Below, piece after piece: positions 53,713 to 63,800 of a stretch of 64,000 bases of DNA. Made by a program: the position numbers and the translations under genes. Position 1 is the stretch's first letter, and each line of letters opens with the position of its first letter. Below the pieces are notes generated by a model. It had not been told where the DNA came from. It worked only from the letters and a program-made list of their open reading frames with translations, and searched no databases. Source of the stretch: Bacillota bacterium (lineage in GTDB: Bacteria; Bacillota; Clostridia; Acetivibrionales; DSM-1351); contig JAEZUC010000094.1 of assembly GCA_023443515.1 (NCBI GenBank), forward strand, positions 1 through 64,000, written 5' to 3'.

Positions 53713-54819
53713 TCAAAAATTAAAGTCTATATCAAAATCGTTGGTAATTTTTTCTTCATCCTCGTTTATACCGGATTTACTTTCAATATTGTTCAGGTCT
53801 ATCCCTATATCTCTTGCAAGACGGTCCAGCAAACCCTCCGGCGGGTTAAATTCAAGGTCTTTTGCAGCTTGTTCCCTTGAAATTTCACCCTCTCTAATCA
53901 AAGTTGAATACTCATCAGTGTATGCGCTATAGTTCATTTTCCTTATATCCATATATGTATTAAGCCAGATCATTTCACAGTTTGTAGTTCTTGCAGGGTA
54001 AGTTGTCTTTAAGGGGTTCCAGTTAAATCTGTCCATGCATATTTTTTTCAGGACTTCCTTATCCGTCTTATAAAATTTAAAGATATAGAATGGGATTATA
54101 AGAATTTTTTCGGCATTTATACCCTCTGTCAGGTCATTTGGTTCCTTAAATATTTTTTGTTTTGCCAGAAGTTCATATTTTCTGGCAAACTCTTCAAAAA
54201 ACTCCATATCCCCGGTGTTTCTTATTACTTCTATCATTTTTTCCAACTGCTTGCTTCCTTTTTCCTGGTCTCCTATCAGTGCAGCTTGTCCTTTTGAATA
54301 ACCGTTGATTATTAGAGGTATGTTAAAATTAGCAGCCAGTTCAAGAGCGTTCAGATACAGTATATTTCCGCATACATAGCAGGCATTCAGCCCATGGATA
54401 TTACACTCATTAAAGTATTTCCATAACTTTTTCATAAAGGTAAAGTCATGCTGCCACAAAATCATGTCTACGTTTAATTCTCGGCAAAGCTTTCTGACAT
54501 TATCCGTTGCCGTTTCGTCCTCATATCCGTGGTCATTGTGAAATACAAGAGGTCTTAGTTTGAACTTTTCAACTATATTAATCAAAGCGACGCTACTGTC
54601 AACTCCTCCGCTTAATGGTACAAGAACATCGTACTTACCCCTAAGTCCTTTGTACTTTTTCAGGCTCTCAGTAAGTTCATCCTCATTTTTGAAGTACAAT
54701 TTCTCCTGGCTGCTATTTTTCTTTTCCATGAAATCATTACAGTAATTACAAACTCCCTTTTCATCGAACTCAATTCCTGAATATGTTTCAGGCAGAACAC
54801 AGTTTTTGCACTCTCTCAT
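53713..54819 (-). CDS. PP-loop (AANH) enzyme of the N-acetyl sugar amidotransferase-like family
   Basis: Cytoplasmic ATP-using enzyme of 368 aa. A four-Cys zinc knuckle opens the protein (C4, C7, C24, C27: RECKNCVLPE ... GVCNYC). It is followed by the PP-loop VPLSGGVDSSVA (70-75) that adenylates a carbonyl, and a second CxxC (C147, C150 in ACYVCGN). Family members use ammonia or sulfide to replace a carbonyl oxygen. PP-loop proteins in natural-product clusters make thioamides (closthioamide, from this genus) and 6-thioguanine. Placed between two megasynthase genes, it probably acts on a carrier-bound peptide. Its last residues, DIDFNF, match the end of the upstream PKS (EIDFEF), suggesting a shared docking partner. 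ATG 54819 is chosen because AGGAGG lies just before it; the longer in-frame extension overlaps the upstream gene. Confidence 0.88.
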   Translation of the reverse strand: MRECKNCVLPETYSGIEFDEKGVCNYCNDFMEKKNSSQEKLYFKNEDELTESLKKYKGLRGKYDVLVPLSGGVDSSVALINIVEKFKLRPLVFHNDHGYEDETATDNVRKLCRELNVDMILWQHDFTFMKKLWKYFNECNIHGLNACYVCGNILYLNALELAANFNIPLIINGYSKGQAALIGDQEKGSKQLEKMIEVIRNTGDMEFFEEFARKYELLAKQKIFKEPNDLTEGINAEKILIIPFYIFKFYKTDKEVLKKICMDRFNWNPLKTTYPARTTNCEMIWLNTYMDIRKMNYSAYTDEYSTLIREGEISREQAAKDLEFNPPEGLLDRLARDIGIDLNNIESKSGINEDEEKITNDFDIDFNF

Positions 54820-54850
54820 AAAAAATCCTCCTGATAAAATTTGTAAATTT

Positions 54851-57800
54851 CTAGAACTCAAAATCAATTTCATCCATAATACTTGCTTTTTGGGTTAAAG
54901 AGGTTCCATCTTCCAGACCCTCTAAAAAATCAATGTCTTCTATTTTTATTTCAGGTTTTTCAATAACTATTTCAAGTAATTCTTTATAGTATTTAATAAA
55001 GTTGTCCATACTGTCTGTTCTGAAAAGTGCAGTTCTGTATCTGAAGTCGATTGCAATATCCCCATCAACCTTCACAGCATCAATTGTTAAATCAAACTTA
55101 CTTGTGGTTACGGGAATATCAACAGGCATCATCTTGAAATCATCTACATCAATCCCCTCTTCTCTCCGAGTCATGAGTGCAAAAGTTATGCTGAAAAGAG
55201 AATTTATTTTGGTGTTTTTTTGAGCCTCCAGCCTGCTTATCATCATTTCAAAGGGATAGTCCTGATTTTCGAAGGCTCCAAGGCAGTTATCCCTTACCTC
55301 TTCCAGAAATCCTGCAAAGGTTTTGTTACCGGAGGGGAAGTTTCTCATTGGAAGCATATTTACAAACATGCCTACGGTGTTTTCAACATCGGTGTGAATT
55401 CTTCCTGATATAGGTGACCCTATAACAATATCCTCCTGCCCTGTATATTTGGAAAGCAGTATGTTATAGGATGCAAGCAGTAGCATAAAAAGTGTTACTC
55501 CTTGCTTTTGACTGAATTTGTTAAGTCTCTCCGTCAAATCGGCACCCAACTTAAAACTGATACTTTTTCCTGTATAGTCAGGGATGTTTTCATCATGTTC
55601 CTTTTTGTCCACGGGTAACTGTAATACAGGTATATCCCCTGAAAAAATATTTAGCCAGTAATTTTCCTGCTCTAAGAATTCCTTAGTTGAGAACAACTGA
55701 TTCTGCCATACCGAATAATCCTTGTACTGGATTCCGGGCTCAGGTAATTCATTATCTTTATATATGTCAATGAATTCCTTAATAATAATGTCACTGGATG
55801 CCCAATCTGTTACAATATGGTGAAAATCCATCAGCAATAGGTATCTGTCGGATGGGAATTTTACCAAAAGAATCTTTACTAATGGCCCTTTATTAAGGTT
55901 GAAGGGTTTGACAAAGTCCCTGATAATAGTTTCAATTTCCTTTTCATCAGCCTCAAAATATTTAAAGTCGGGATTGTAATCTTCATGTACCACTTGAGAT
56001 ATATTCCCGTTAACTTCTTTGAAGGTTGTCCTTAAAGACTCATGTCTTTGAATTATTCTGCCAATAGAATTCTCAACACGTTGGGTATCAAGACTTCCTT
56101 CAACCATAAGTGCCACAGGTATGTTATAGGTTGTACCGATGTTTCCGTATTGCTCCAATATATACAACCTTTTCTGACTGGATGACACAGGATAATAGTC
56201 ACTCTTGTCCGCCTTTCCTATAGGCTGGCTTTTTAAGGATGCCTGCTTTGTTCCTGCGAATTCAGAATCTATATATCTTCCCAATTCATAAATGCTTTGA
56301 TTGTTCATTACGTCTGTTATACTGATATTTATTCCCCATGTATTACTTATAACATTTGTTATTTTCATGGCAAAAATGGAATCTCCGCCTTGGTCATAAA
56401 AGCTATCATATACATTTATTTCGTCGGATTGGAATATTGATGCCCATATTTCTCCAATTGCTTGCTCCGTCTTGGTAATTTGCTCGGTGGTTTTTCCGGT
56501 GAGCTTTATGTCCACAGTGTCTTGCTTGGTGATTCCAACTATAGTATCAGACTTCCGGGTTTTCTTACTCCTGTCAAGAACAGCACTTAATTCAGCCTCA
56601 AGTGTTACAGGAAGGGACTCCTTCAATCCTGCCAGCAGGTTATAATTCAACTGCCCTGCTATTACCCTCGGCTGTCCAGATTTGAGTACTTCATCAAACG
56701 CCCTTACCCCGTTGGCTGTGCTTAACGCTATAAAAACGCCATCTTTGTCTGCATTATGCTCTTTAGCCATACCGGTTTCTTTCCATGCCGCCCAATTTAT
56801 ACAAAATGTAGGCTGGTTTCTTTTATTCCTGTAATAACAATACGTATCCATATAATAATTAGCGGCAGCGTAATCACTTTGTCCTGCACTGGTTGTAAGT
56901 GTCTCCGCAGAGGAAAACAGTAAAAGGAAGTCCATATTTAAATTGCTTGTAAGACTGTCAATTATCCATATCCCTTTGACCTTGGCAGCCATTACTTCTT
57001 TTATCCTCTTTTCATCCTTCGTTATTGCAAGTCCATTTCCGGCAACCCCTGCGCTATGGATTATTCCGTTAATTTTTCCGTAGTTTTTTATTACATCCTC
57101 AATTATTACCTTCATAGACTGCATATCAGATACATCACCATTATAGTATGTTACCTTACTGCCAAGGCTTTCTATATCCATAATTGATTTGATTTTGTTG
57201 CAAAGTTTTAAATCCTTCTCTGTTTCCAGAATCGTGTCCCACTGGCTTCTTTCAGGCATTTCTGAACGGTTTATCATAATAACGTTCAGGTTTGTACCCG
57301 AAGCCATATGTTTTGCTATTTCCAGCCCGATGCCTCCCAGACCGCCTGTTATAATATACACTCCATTTTCCCTGATTTTTACGCTATTGCTTGGATTCTG
57401 CTCCCGTTTCACCCTCTTGAGCTGTTCAATGTACCTTCGTCCGTTTCGGAATGCAATCATGCGTGTCTTATGTACGGTTTGGAACTCTGCAATAATGGAC
57501 TCTGCCTCGCAGCCTTCGTCCATGTCTATACACTTGATTTTCAGATTTGGGTATTCCTTTTTTAATACAAAAGCCATGCCGAACAAGGCTGCATTCTCAG
57601 GATTTAAGCATTCCTCATTTCCGGTTACACTATTGACGTATGTGGAAAGTATTACTATTTTTATATCCTTCCCTGTATTTTTTTGCATACATGCTTTGGT
57701 GAGCCTGAATAAATTGTAAACACTATTTTCAAGCTTGTTCTCAAGTATCTTTATATCGGAGGTATCAGGCAAGCCTGAATCCGGTGAATACACAATATAG

Positions 57801-60800
57801 TTTATATCCTTGATACTTTCCTGCGAAAATAATTGATAAAAGTCTTCTTGTGAGTACCCTACAGAATATTTGTCTTTTCCCAGTACACCGTATTCTTCTC
57901 CGGTATTAACCTCTATTACTTTGATTCCCTTTGCTTCAAGCCTGTTTATAATTTCATTGTAGCTTCTGCTCTTATCACTGAAAAACAAAGTACTTTTATT
58001 ACCGTCTACCAAATCAAATGCTTTATCCTGTGCAGTATCCGAATATTCAACCCACTCAATAGAATGAAGTAAATCGGTTTTGTTTAAAAGCTGTCCGGCA
58101 TCTTTTTTTGTTACATACCTGTCAACCTCCATTAAAACCCTTCTGTTTTCATCAACCAGAGTAATATTGTATTCAATTGTCCTGTCATATTTATTAATTA
58201 TTCTTACATGGCTTATAATCTTTGAAGATATAGGGTTGTATATTTTAACTGAATTAAAATGGAAGGGAAAATAAAAGCCATCCTTCTCTGCCTGGCCTCC
58301 TGCAAAATTCAAGGCAGTGTCAAGCATTGGGGGATGTAACTGGAATTCATCAAAGTCACCTTTGTATTCCTCCCCAAGCTCAAGATACCCCAGTGCTTCA
58401 TTTGTACCACTAAAGGCTTTTGTCAGGCACTGCCACCTTTTGCCCACTTCTACAACCGCATCTTTTTGTTTGTTTTCTATATCCCGTTCATTGGTGCATC
58501 TCTGCAAGACTTCTGTTATATCATACTTATCTGACAATTTTTCGGTACCGTAAATTCTGCCCTGTGCATGTTCAATCCAACCGTTTTCAGCTGACTTGGA
58601 TTTACTGGCTATTATAAATTTCAAGAAACCGTCTTCTTTCATAATAACCGTATGAAGTTCAACCTTATCCTCTTCGCCAACTATTAAAGGAGTCAGGAGA
58701 GTAAGCTCTCTTATCTCCACTGCCTTACCGGGGTAGTAATTTTTTGAGGTTTGCATTGCCAGTTCAAGATAAGCTGTCCCTACAAGCATGTAGTTACCCC
58801 CTACCTTGTGCTCTCTTAACAGCCATTGATTTCCCACGCTTATCTCGGCAGTATAAACTTCCTGATTTATGGTATCAGAAATACGGTGTCCCGGAAGCTT
58901 GTACCTATCCCCGTGACTTTCCTGTACAGCCTCTTTAATTTGTCTCTTTGTATCAATCCAGAAGCGTTTTCTATTGAAGGGATAAGTAGGTATACTTACC
59001 TTATTTTCAGATTTATAAAGGCAATCCCAATCAATATCCGCACCTTTTGTGTATAAAATACATAATTCCTCAAGAATACCCCTGTTATAATTAACGCCGG
59101 TTACAAATTCTTGCAGCCTTTCAGCTGCTGTTTTGCTTAATTCCTTCTTATCTGTTTCCGAAATATATCCTTCGCTTTTTATTCCTTCACTATGTCTTAC
59201 TATTCTATGATAACCATAGAATACGCCTTGTTCCTGTATATCTTTAGGCTGCGTGTCTGCAAGACTGGATATTTTCTCCTCCATATCACGCCTGTTTTCC
59301 AGTATCAGAGCCATTCGCAGCGGATAATGCATTCTGCCCGTGTTCTGGGTAAAGCAAATATCTTCAATTAACACTTCTTTATTCTTTTTCAGGTATTCAT
59401 CAAAGTTTTTGAGTAAACTATGCAAGGAATTTTCATTTTTAGCCGATAGTGTTAATACCTGTAGTTTACTTTGCGGTTTTTCTGATTTCCCCTTGCTGTC
59501 AGGTGATTCTTCTAAAATCATGTGACAATTTGTACCACTAATACCAAAAGAGCTTATCCCGCATCTCCTTGGGTATCCCACTGTCTCCCATTCATGAAGA
59601 CGGTCATTTACATAAACAGGCGAATCTTCAAACACTATTTTCCTGTTAGGCCTTTTGAAATGCAGACTCGGCGGTATCTGACCATGCTGAATACAGAGTA
59701 CTGCCTTTATCAGTCCGGCAATACCTGCCATATTGTCCAGATGTCCTATGTTTGACTTTACTGAACCTATGGCACAAAACTGCTTTTTATCTGTATATTT
59801 TTTAAACGCCCTTTTTATACCGTCTATCTCTATCGGATCACCAAGTTTTGTTCCTGTCCCGTGAGCCTCGATATATGACAATGTTTCAGGATTGATGCCC
59901 GAATCCTCCCAGGCTTTGACTATTGCATCTCTTTGGGCAAGAGAGTTAGGAGCAGTAATTCCTATAGAACTTCCGTCATTGTTAGCTGCACTTCCTTTAA
60001 TTACCGCATAAATATGGTCTTTGTCATTTAATGCCTGTTCCAGCGGTTTTAGCAGTACAGCAGCTGCCCCTTCTCCTATTCCTGTGCCGTCAGAGCTATC
60101 ATCAAATGTTCTGGCCTTGCCGTCTGACGAAGCAATTCCGACATTCTCACTGTCATCTGTTTTCATAGGCAGGAGCAAGGTTTTTATTCCTCCTGCTAAT
60201 GCCATATGGCATTCTCCGTTCCGTATAGCCTGACATGCCAGATGTACAGCCATAAGTGATGATGAGCAGGCTGTATCCACCAGCATACACGGGCCCTTTA
60301 AATCAAGTATGTATGCAATCCTGCTGGCCAGCATGGAATTCACATTGCCTGCCAGGGATTCCGGTGCAAGGGAAGCTTCGCTTTCCCACAGAAGTGTTTC
60401 GTATGTGGGCTTTGATCCGCTGTACCCTATATATACGCCTGTTTTACTACCCATAATTCTCTTACTGCAGTATCCTGCATCCTCAATCGCTTCCCAGGCA
60501 TTTTCCAGAAATAATCTTTGATTTGGATCCATCAGGCTGGCTTCTCTTGGTGAAATATTAAAAAAGTCGTTATCAAATTTATCCAGCTCATTTAAAAATG
60601 CACCCTTCAAATACTGGGTATTACCTTTTTTATTACTGAACTTATTTGCATAATGCATACAATCATTTTGCCTGTTTTTGGAAAGGTCTGTTATCAAATC
60701 TTTTCCGTCCTTTATGTATTCCCAATACTGGCTCAGATTTTCTGCAGCACCAAACCTACCCGACATTCCTATGATTGCTATATCTTTCTTTGATACGTTT

Positions 60801-60871
60801 TCCTTCAGAATTCTATTTTCTGCCAGAGAAAACAATTCGTTCTTATTGAGATTAAGCAGTTTATTAACCAA
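54851..60871 (-). CDS. Hybrid PKS-NRPS: KS-DH-KR-PCP-C
   Basis: Megasynthase of 2006 aa with one polyketide module followed by a condensation domain for the next protein. KS about 30-455 (C202 in DTACSSS, H337, H376). Linker ending PTYPFNRKRFW (638). DH about 655-930 with HKVGGNYMLV, where the motif proline is Val, and D851 in HPPMLDTALN. KR about 935-1410 (GGLGGIG, S1321, Y1334). Carrier S1498 in QGGDSI. C domain 1558-1985 whose active site reads HHIVTDW instead of HHxxxDG. The tail EIDFEF is a likely docking peptide. It receives the chain from the upstream NRPS and hands it to the four-module NRPS at 41.1-53.7 kb. TTG start with GGGGG 7 nt upstream, 15 nt after the previous stop. Confidence 0.94.
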   Translation of the reverse strand: MVNKLLNLNKNELFSLAENRILKENVSKKDIAIIGMSGRFGAAENLSQYWEYIKDGKDLITDLSKNRQNDCMHYANKFSNKKGNTQYLKGAFLNELDKFDNDFFNISPREASLMDPNQRLFLENAWEAIEDAGYCSKRIMGSKTGVYIGYSGSKPTYETLLWESEASLAPESLAGNVNSMLASRIAYILDLKGPCMLVDTACSSSLMAVHLACQAIRNGECHMALAGGIKTLLLPMKTDDSENVGIASSDGKARTFDDSSDGTGIGEGAAAVLLKPLEQALNDKDHIYAVIKGSAANNDGSSIGITAPNSLAQRDAIVKAWEDSGINPETLSYIEAHGTGTKLGDPIEIDGIKRAFKKYTDKKQFCAIGSVKSNIGHLDNMAGIAGLIKAVLCIQHGQIPPSLHFKRPNRKIVFEDSPVYVNDRLHEWETVGYPRRCGISSFGISGTNCHMILEESPDSKGKSEKPQSKLQVLTLSAKNENSLHSLLKNFDEYLKKNKEVLIEDICFTQNTGRMHYPLRMALILENRRDMEEKISSLADTQPKDIQEQGVFYGYHRIVRHSEGIKSEGYISETDKKELSKTAAERLQEFVTGVNYNRGILEELCILYTKGADIDWDCLYKSENKVSIPTYPFNRKRFWIDTKRQIKEAVQESHGDRYKLPGHRISDTINQEVYTAEISVGNQWLLREHKVGGNYMLVGTAYLELAMQTSKNYYPGKAVEIRELTLLTPLIVGEEDKVELHTVIMKEDGFLKFIIASKSKSAENGWIEHAQGRIYGTEKLSDKYDITEVLQRCTNERDIENKQKDAVVEVGKRWQCLTKAFSGTNEALGYLELGEEYKGDFDEFQLHPPMLDTALNFAGGQAEKDGFYFPFHFNSVKIYNPISSKIISHVRIINKYDRTIEYNITLVDENRRVLMEVDRYVTKKDAGQLLNKTDLLHSIEWVEYSDTAQDKAFDLVDGNKSTLFFSDKSRSYNEIINRLEAKGIKVIEVNTGEEYGVLGKDKYSVGYSQEDFYQLFSQESIKDINYIVYSPDSGLPDTSDIKILENKLENSVYNLFRLTKACMQKNTGKDIKIVILSTYVNSVTGNEECLNPENAALFGMAFVLKKEYPNLKIKCIDMDEGCEAESIIAEFQTVHKTRMIAFRNGRRYIEQLKRVKREQNPSNSVKIRENGVYIITGGLGGIGLEIAKHMASGTNLNVIMINRSEMPERSQWDTILETEKDLKLCNKIKSIMDIESLGSKVTYYNGDVSDMQSMKVIIEDVIKNYGKINGIIHSAGVAGNGLAITKDEKRIKEVMAAKVKGIWIIDSLTSNLNMDFLLLFSSAETLTTSAGQSDYAAANYYMDTYCYYRNKRNQPTFCINWAAWKETGMAKEHNADKDGVFIALSTANGVRAFDEVLKSGQPRVIAGQLNYNLLAGLKESLPVTLEAELSAVLDRSKKTRKSDTIVGITKQDTVDIKLTGKTTEQITKTEQAIGEIWASIFQSDEINVYDSFYDQGGDSIFAMKITNVISNTWGINISITDVMNNQSIYELGRYIDSEFAGTKQASLKSQPIGKADKSDYYPVSSSQKRLYILEQYGNIGTTYNIPVALMVEGSLDTQRVENSIGRIIQRHESLRTTFKEVNGNISQVVHEDYNPDFKYFEADEKEIETIIRDFVKPFNLNKGPLVKILLVKFPSDRYLLLMDFHHIVTDWASSDIIIKEFIDIYKDNELPEPGIQYKDYSVWQNQLFSTKEFLEQENYWLNIFSGDIPVLQLPVDKKEHDENIPDYTGKSISFKLGADLTERLNKFSQKQGVTLFMLLLASYNILLSKYTGQEDIVIGSPISGRIHTDVENTVGMFVNMLPMRNFPSGNKTFAGFLEEVRDNCLGAFENQDYPFEMMISRLEAQKNTKINSLFSITFALMTRREEGIDVDDFKMMPVDIPVTTSKFDLTIDAVKVDGDIAIDFRYRTALFRTDSMDNFIKYYKELLEIVIEKPEIKIEDIDFLEGLEDGTSLTQKASIMDEIDFEF

Positions 60872-60886
60872 GTCAATGCCCCCAAA

Positions 60887-63800
60887 TTAATATTTGTTTA
60901 CATTCAGCTCCTCAAGTATTTTTTCCAGGACTACCGTGTGTGCTGAAAACAATTTTTCCATACTAGCCATACTGAGTCTTGCATAATCGTATGTATAAAT
61001 CAGCTTTATACTGTCAGCTTCCTCTGTCATTTTAACGTGAATGTCATAGGGATCTTTCATTTCATTGGGAAGGTCGCTGTTTATGCAGAATAACGGCAGT
61101 ACGGAATTATGTTGTTTCCCGGTTATATTTATCCTCTCTACGGAACAAATATTTTCTTTCTGCGGATAAATACGCTGTTGTCCGATTAATTCAACAAATT
61201 TCACAAGACTATCCGCTTGTGATAAGTCCGTGGTTATCAGGCAAATAGCATTTCCCCATTCACCTTTTGCATGAAGTGTTAATTGATTTACCCCTGTTAT
61301 TTCGCAAAGAAGGTATATAAATGCTCCCATTACTACGTCAGTTGGTTTTAAATGATTTTTTGCTGAAATAGCTGTTAATGCGCTGTATGTTTCACTTTTA
61401 AGTACATATTTAAATATCTTTTCTTCAATATCCTCATTTTCTTTGATAAAGTATTCTTCCGGCAGAATAACCCCGGAGGCTTCAACCGCATTTGCAAATT
61501 CAGGTGCATCCTTTTCTGATGATATTAATTTAGCCAGCTTTGCGATTGTAGGAAAAGCAAAAATATCGGAGACGGTTAATTTGCCCGGATAAAGTTCTTC
61601 AATCCGAGAATACATCTCCATAAGGCGGATAGAATTTCCTCCTATATCAAAAAAGTTCTGATTTATACCTGCTATCTCTTTACCGAGAACCTCCTCCCAC
61701 ACTTTTACAAAATCTTCTTCAATGTCGTTTTTCGGTGCCTCACACAAATCACTTAGTTCAATTTTCATATCAGGCTCCGGCAACATTTTCCTGTCAATCT
61801 TGCCGTTAGGTGTTTTAGGGAGTGAATCCATTCTGATAAAGTACTGAGGTACCATATAATCAGGTAACCTTATCGAGAGATACTCTTCCAGTTCCTTATT
61901 CTCAATATTTGCATTCAATACTGTATAAGCACACAAGGCCTTCTGTCCATCAACATCATTAACTGTCACTACAGCCTCAATGACATTGGTATGCTTTTGC
62001 AAATGATGCTCGATTTCTCCGATTTCAATTCTGTAGCCTCTTATTTTAACCTGTTGATCTATTCTTCCAATAAACTCAATATTTCCATCGGGCAGCCACC
62101 TTGCCATATCCCCAGTCCTGTACATGGTTTCACCGGGTATAAAGGGATTATCAATAAACTTTTCAGCTGTCAGCTTGTCTGCGTTAAAATAACCCCTTGC
62201 CAAACCGTGTCCCGATACGCACAATTCACCGGGTACACCTATAGGCTGCAATCTATTATTCCTGTCCAGAATATAACACTTGGTATTGTTGATTGGTTTA
62301 CCAATCAACACCTCCGTCCTGTCCTTGTCAAATTCATAAAATGATGTACAGACACTGTTTTCTGTTGGACCATATTCATTTACCAGCCTTACATTTTCCA
62401 GTTTTTCAAAATGTTTATTGACTAAGCTGCCGGTGAAGCTTTCACCTGCAATAGTGATAATTCTTACATTCTTCATACTGTCTGAAACCTCATCCAGTAA
62501 GACCCTGTAAAAACTTGGTACAACCAGTAAATTTGTAATTTTATGCTTTATGAATATTTCTCTCAGCCGAGGAAGGTCAAATCTGTCCTCTTGGTTTATT
62601 AATACAAGTCTGGCTCCTGAGATAAGCGCTGTAAAAATATCTTCAACAGAGCTGTCAAATGAAAATGACGGTATTTGAAGTACTGCATCATTATGATTGA
62701 AACCGTAATATTTTCGTCTCCATTCAAGTGTGTTGACAATTGACTTATGCTCAATCATTACGCCTTTTGCATTTCCTGTGGAACCCGAAGTATATATTAT
62801 ATAAGCCAGATTGTCAGGCGACTGCTTTATATCGGGCTCATCAGATTCAAGGCCTTCAATTTCCTCATTTTCCATACAGATAGTATTGTATCCTTTGTCA
62901 ACTCTTTCGGCTAATTCATATGAAGTGAGTAATAAGTCTGTGTTGCTGTCATTTAGCATATACTGTATTCTGTGACTTGGGTACTCAGGGTCTATAGGCA
63001 GATATGCCGCCCCGGCCTTTAGTATACCTATGGCTCCGGCAATCATGTCTATGGAACGCTCAACCATAATACCCACTACACTGCCGGGTTTTATTCCTCT
63101 GCTCTGCAAAAAGCCCGCTATTCTGTTTGCTTTTGCATTTAATTCACAATAGGAAAGCTCAGTCTGTTCATGAACTACCGCTATATTGTCCGGAGTACGT
63201 CTTACCTGTTCATTAAAAAGCTCCACAAGGGTTTTATCAGCAGGAAGCTCGGTTTCGGTGGAATTAAATTCATAAAGTATCCTACGCTTTTCACTGTCAG
63301 TTAATATTCCTATGTCTGCTATAGTCTTGCTCGCATCCTTTATAATCTGCCTGAGTATGTTCATATAGTGGGTTATCATTCTTTGAGCAGTATCCTGTTT
63401 GAAAAGCTTTGTACTGTATTCAAGGTAACACGGTATGGTTTCGTCTCCGTCACCTATCTCCAGCGAAAAATCAAATTTAGACATATTGTACCTGAAGTGG
63501 TAATGGTTAAATTCCAAATTGTCTATAGCTATGTCGGGCAACCCCATATTTTGTACTATAAACATAGTATCAAACAGAGGATTCCTGCTTGCATCCCTTT
63601 TTATTCCAAGGTCATTTACAAGGTCATCAAATTGGTAATCCTGATTTTTAAATGCATCCAAAACATTTATTCTTACGCTTTCAAGAAAATCCGTAAATTT
63701 CATTTCATATTTTGGATAATTCCTTAGTGCAACGGTATTTACAAACATACCTATCATGGACTCCACTTCAGGCTGTTCGCGTCCCGCTACCGGAGAACCC

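Noticed and set aside
53713..54819. tRNA 2-thiouridylase (MnmA) or asparagine synthetase
   Set aside because: The N-terminal CxxC...CxxC knuckle and short length match the amidotransferase-like AANH family; no glutaminase domain or tRNA-binding region is present.
57189..57719. 176-codon plus-strand open frame inside the KS-DH-KR-PCP-C gene
   Set aside because: Antisense to a conserved ketoreductase region; composition and lack of motifs indicate a shadow frame. The same applies to the other plus-strand frames across 15-64 kb.
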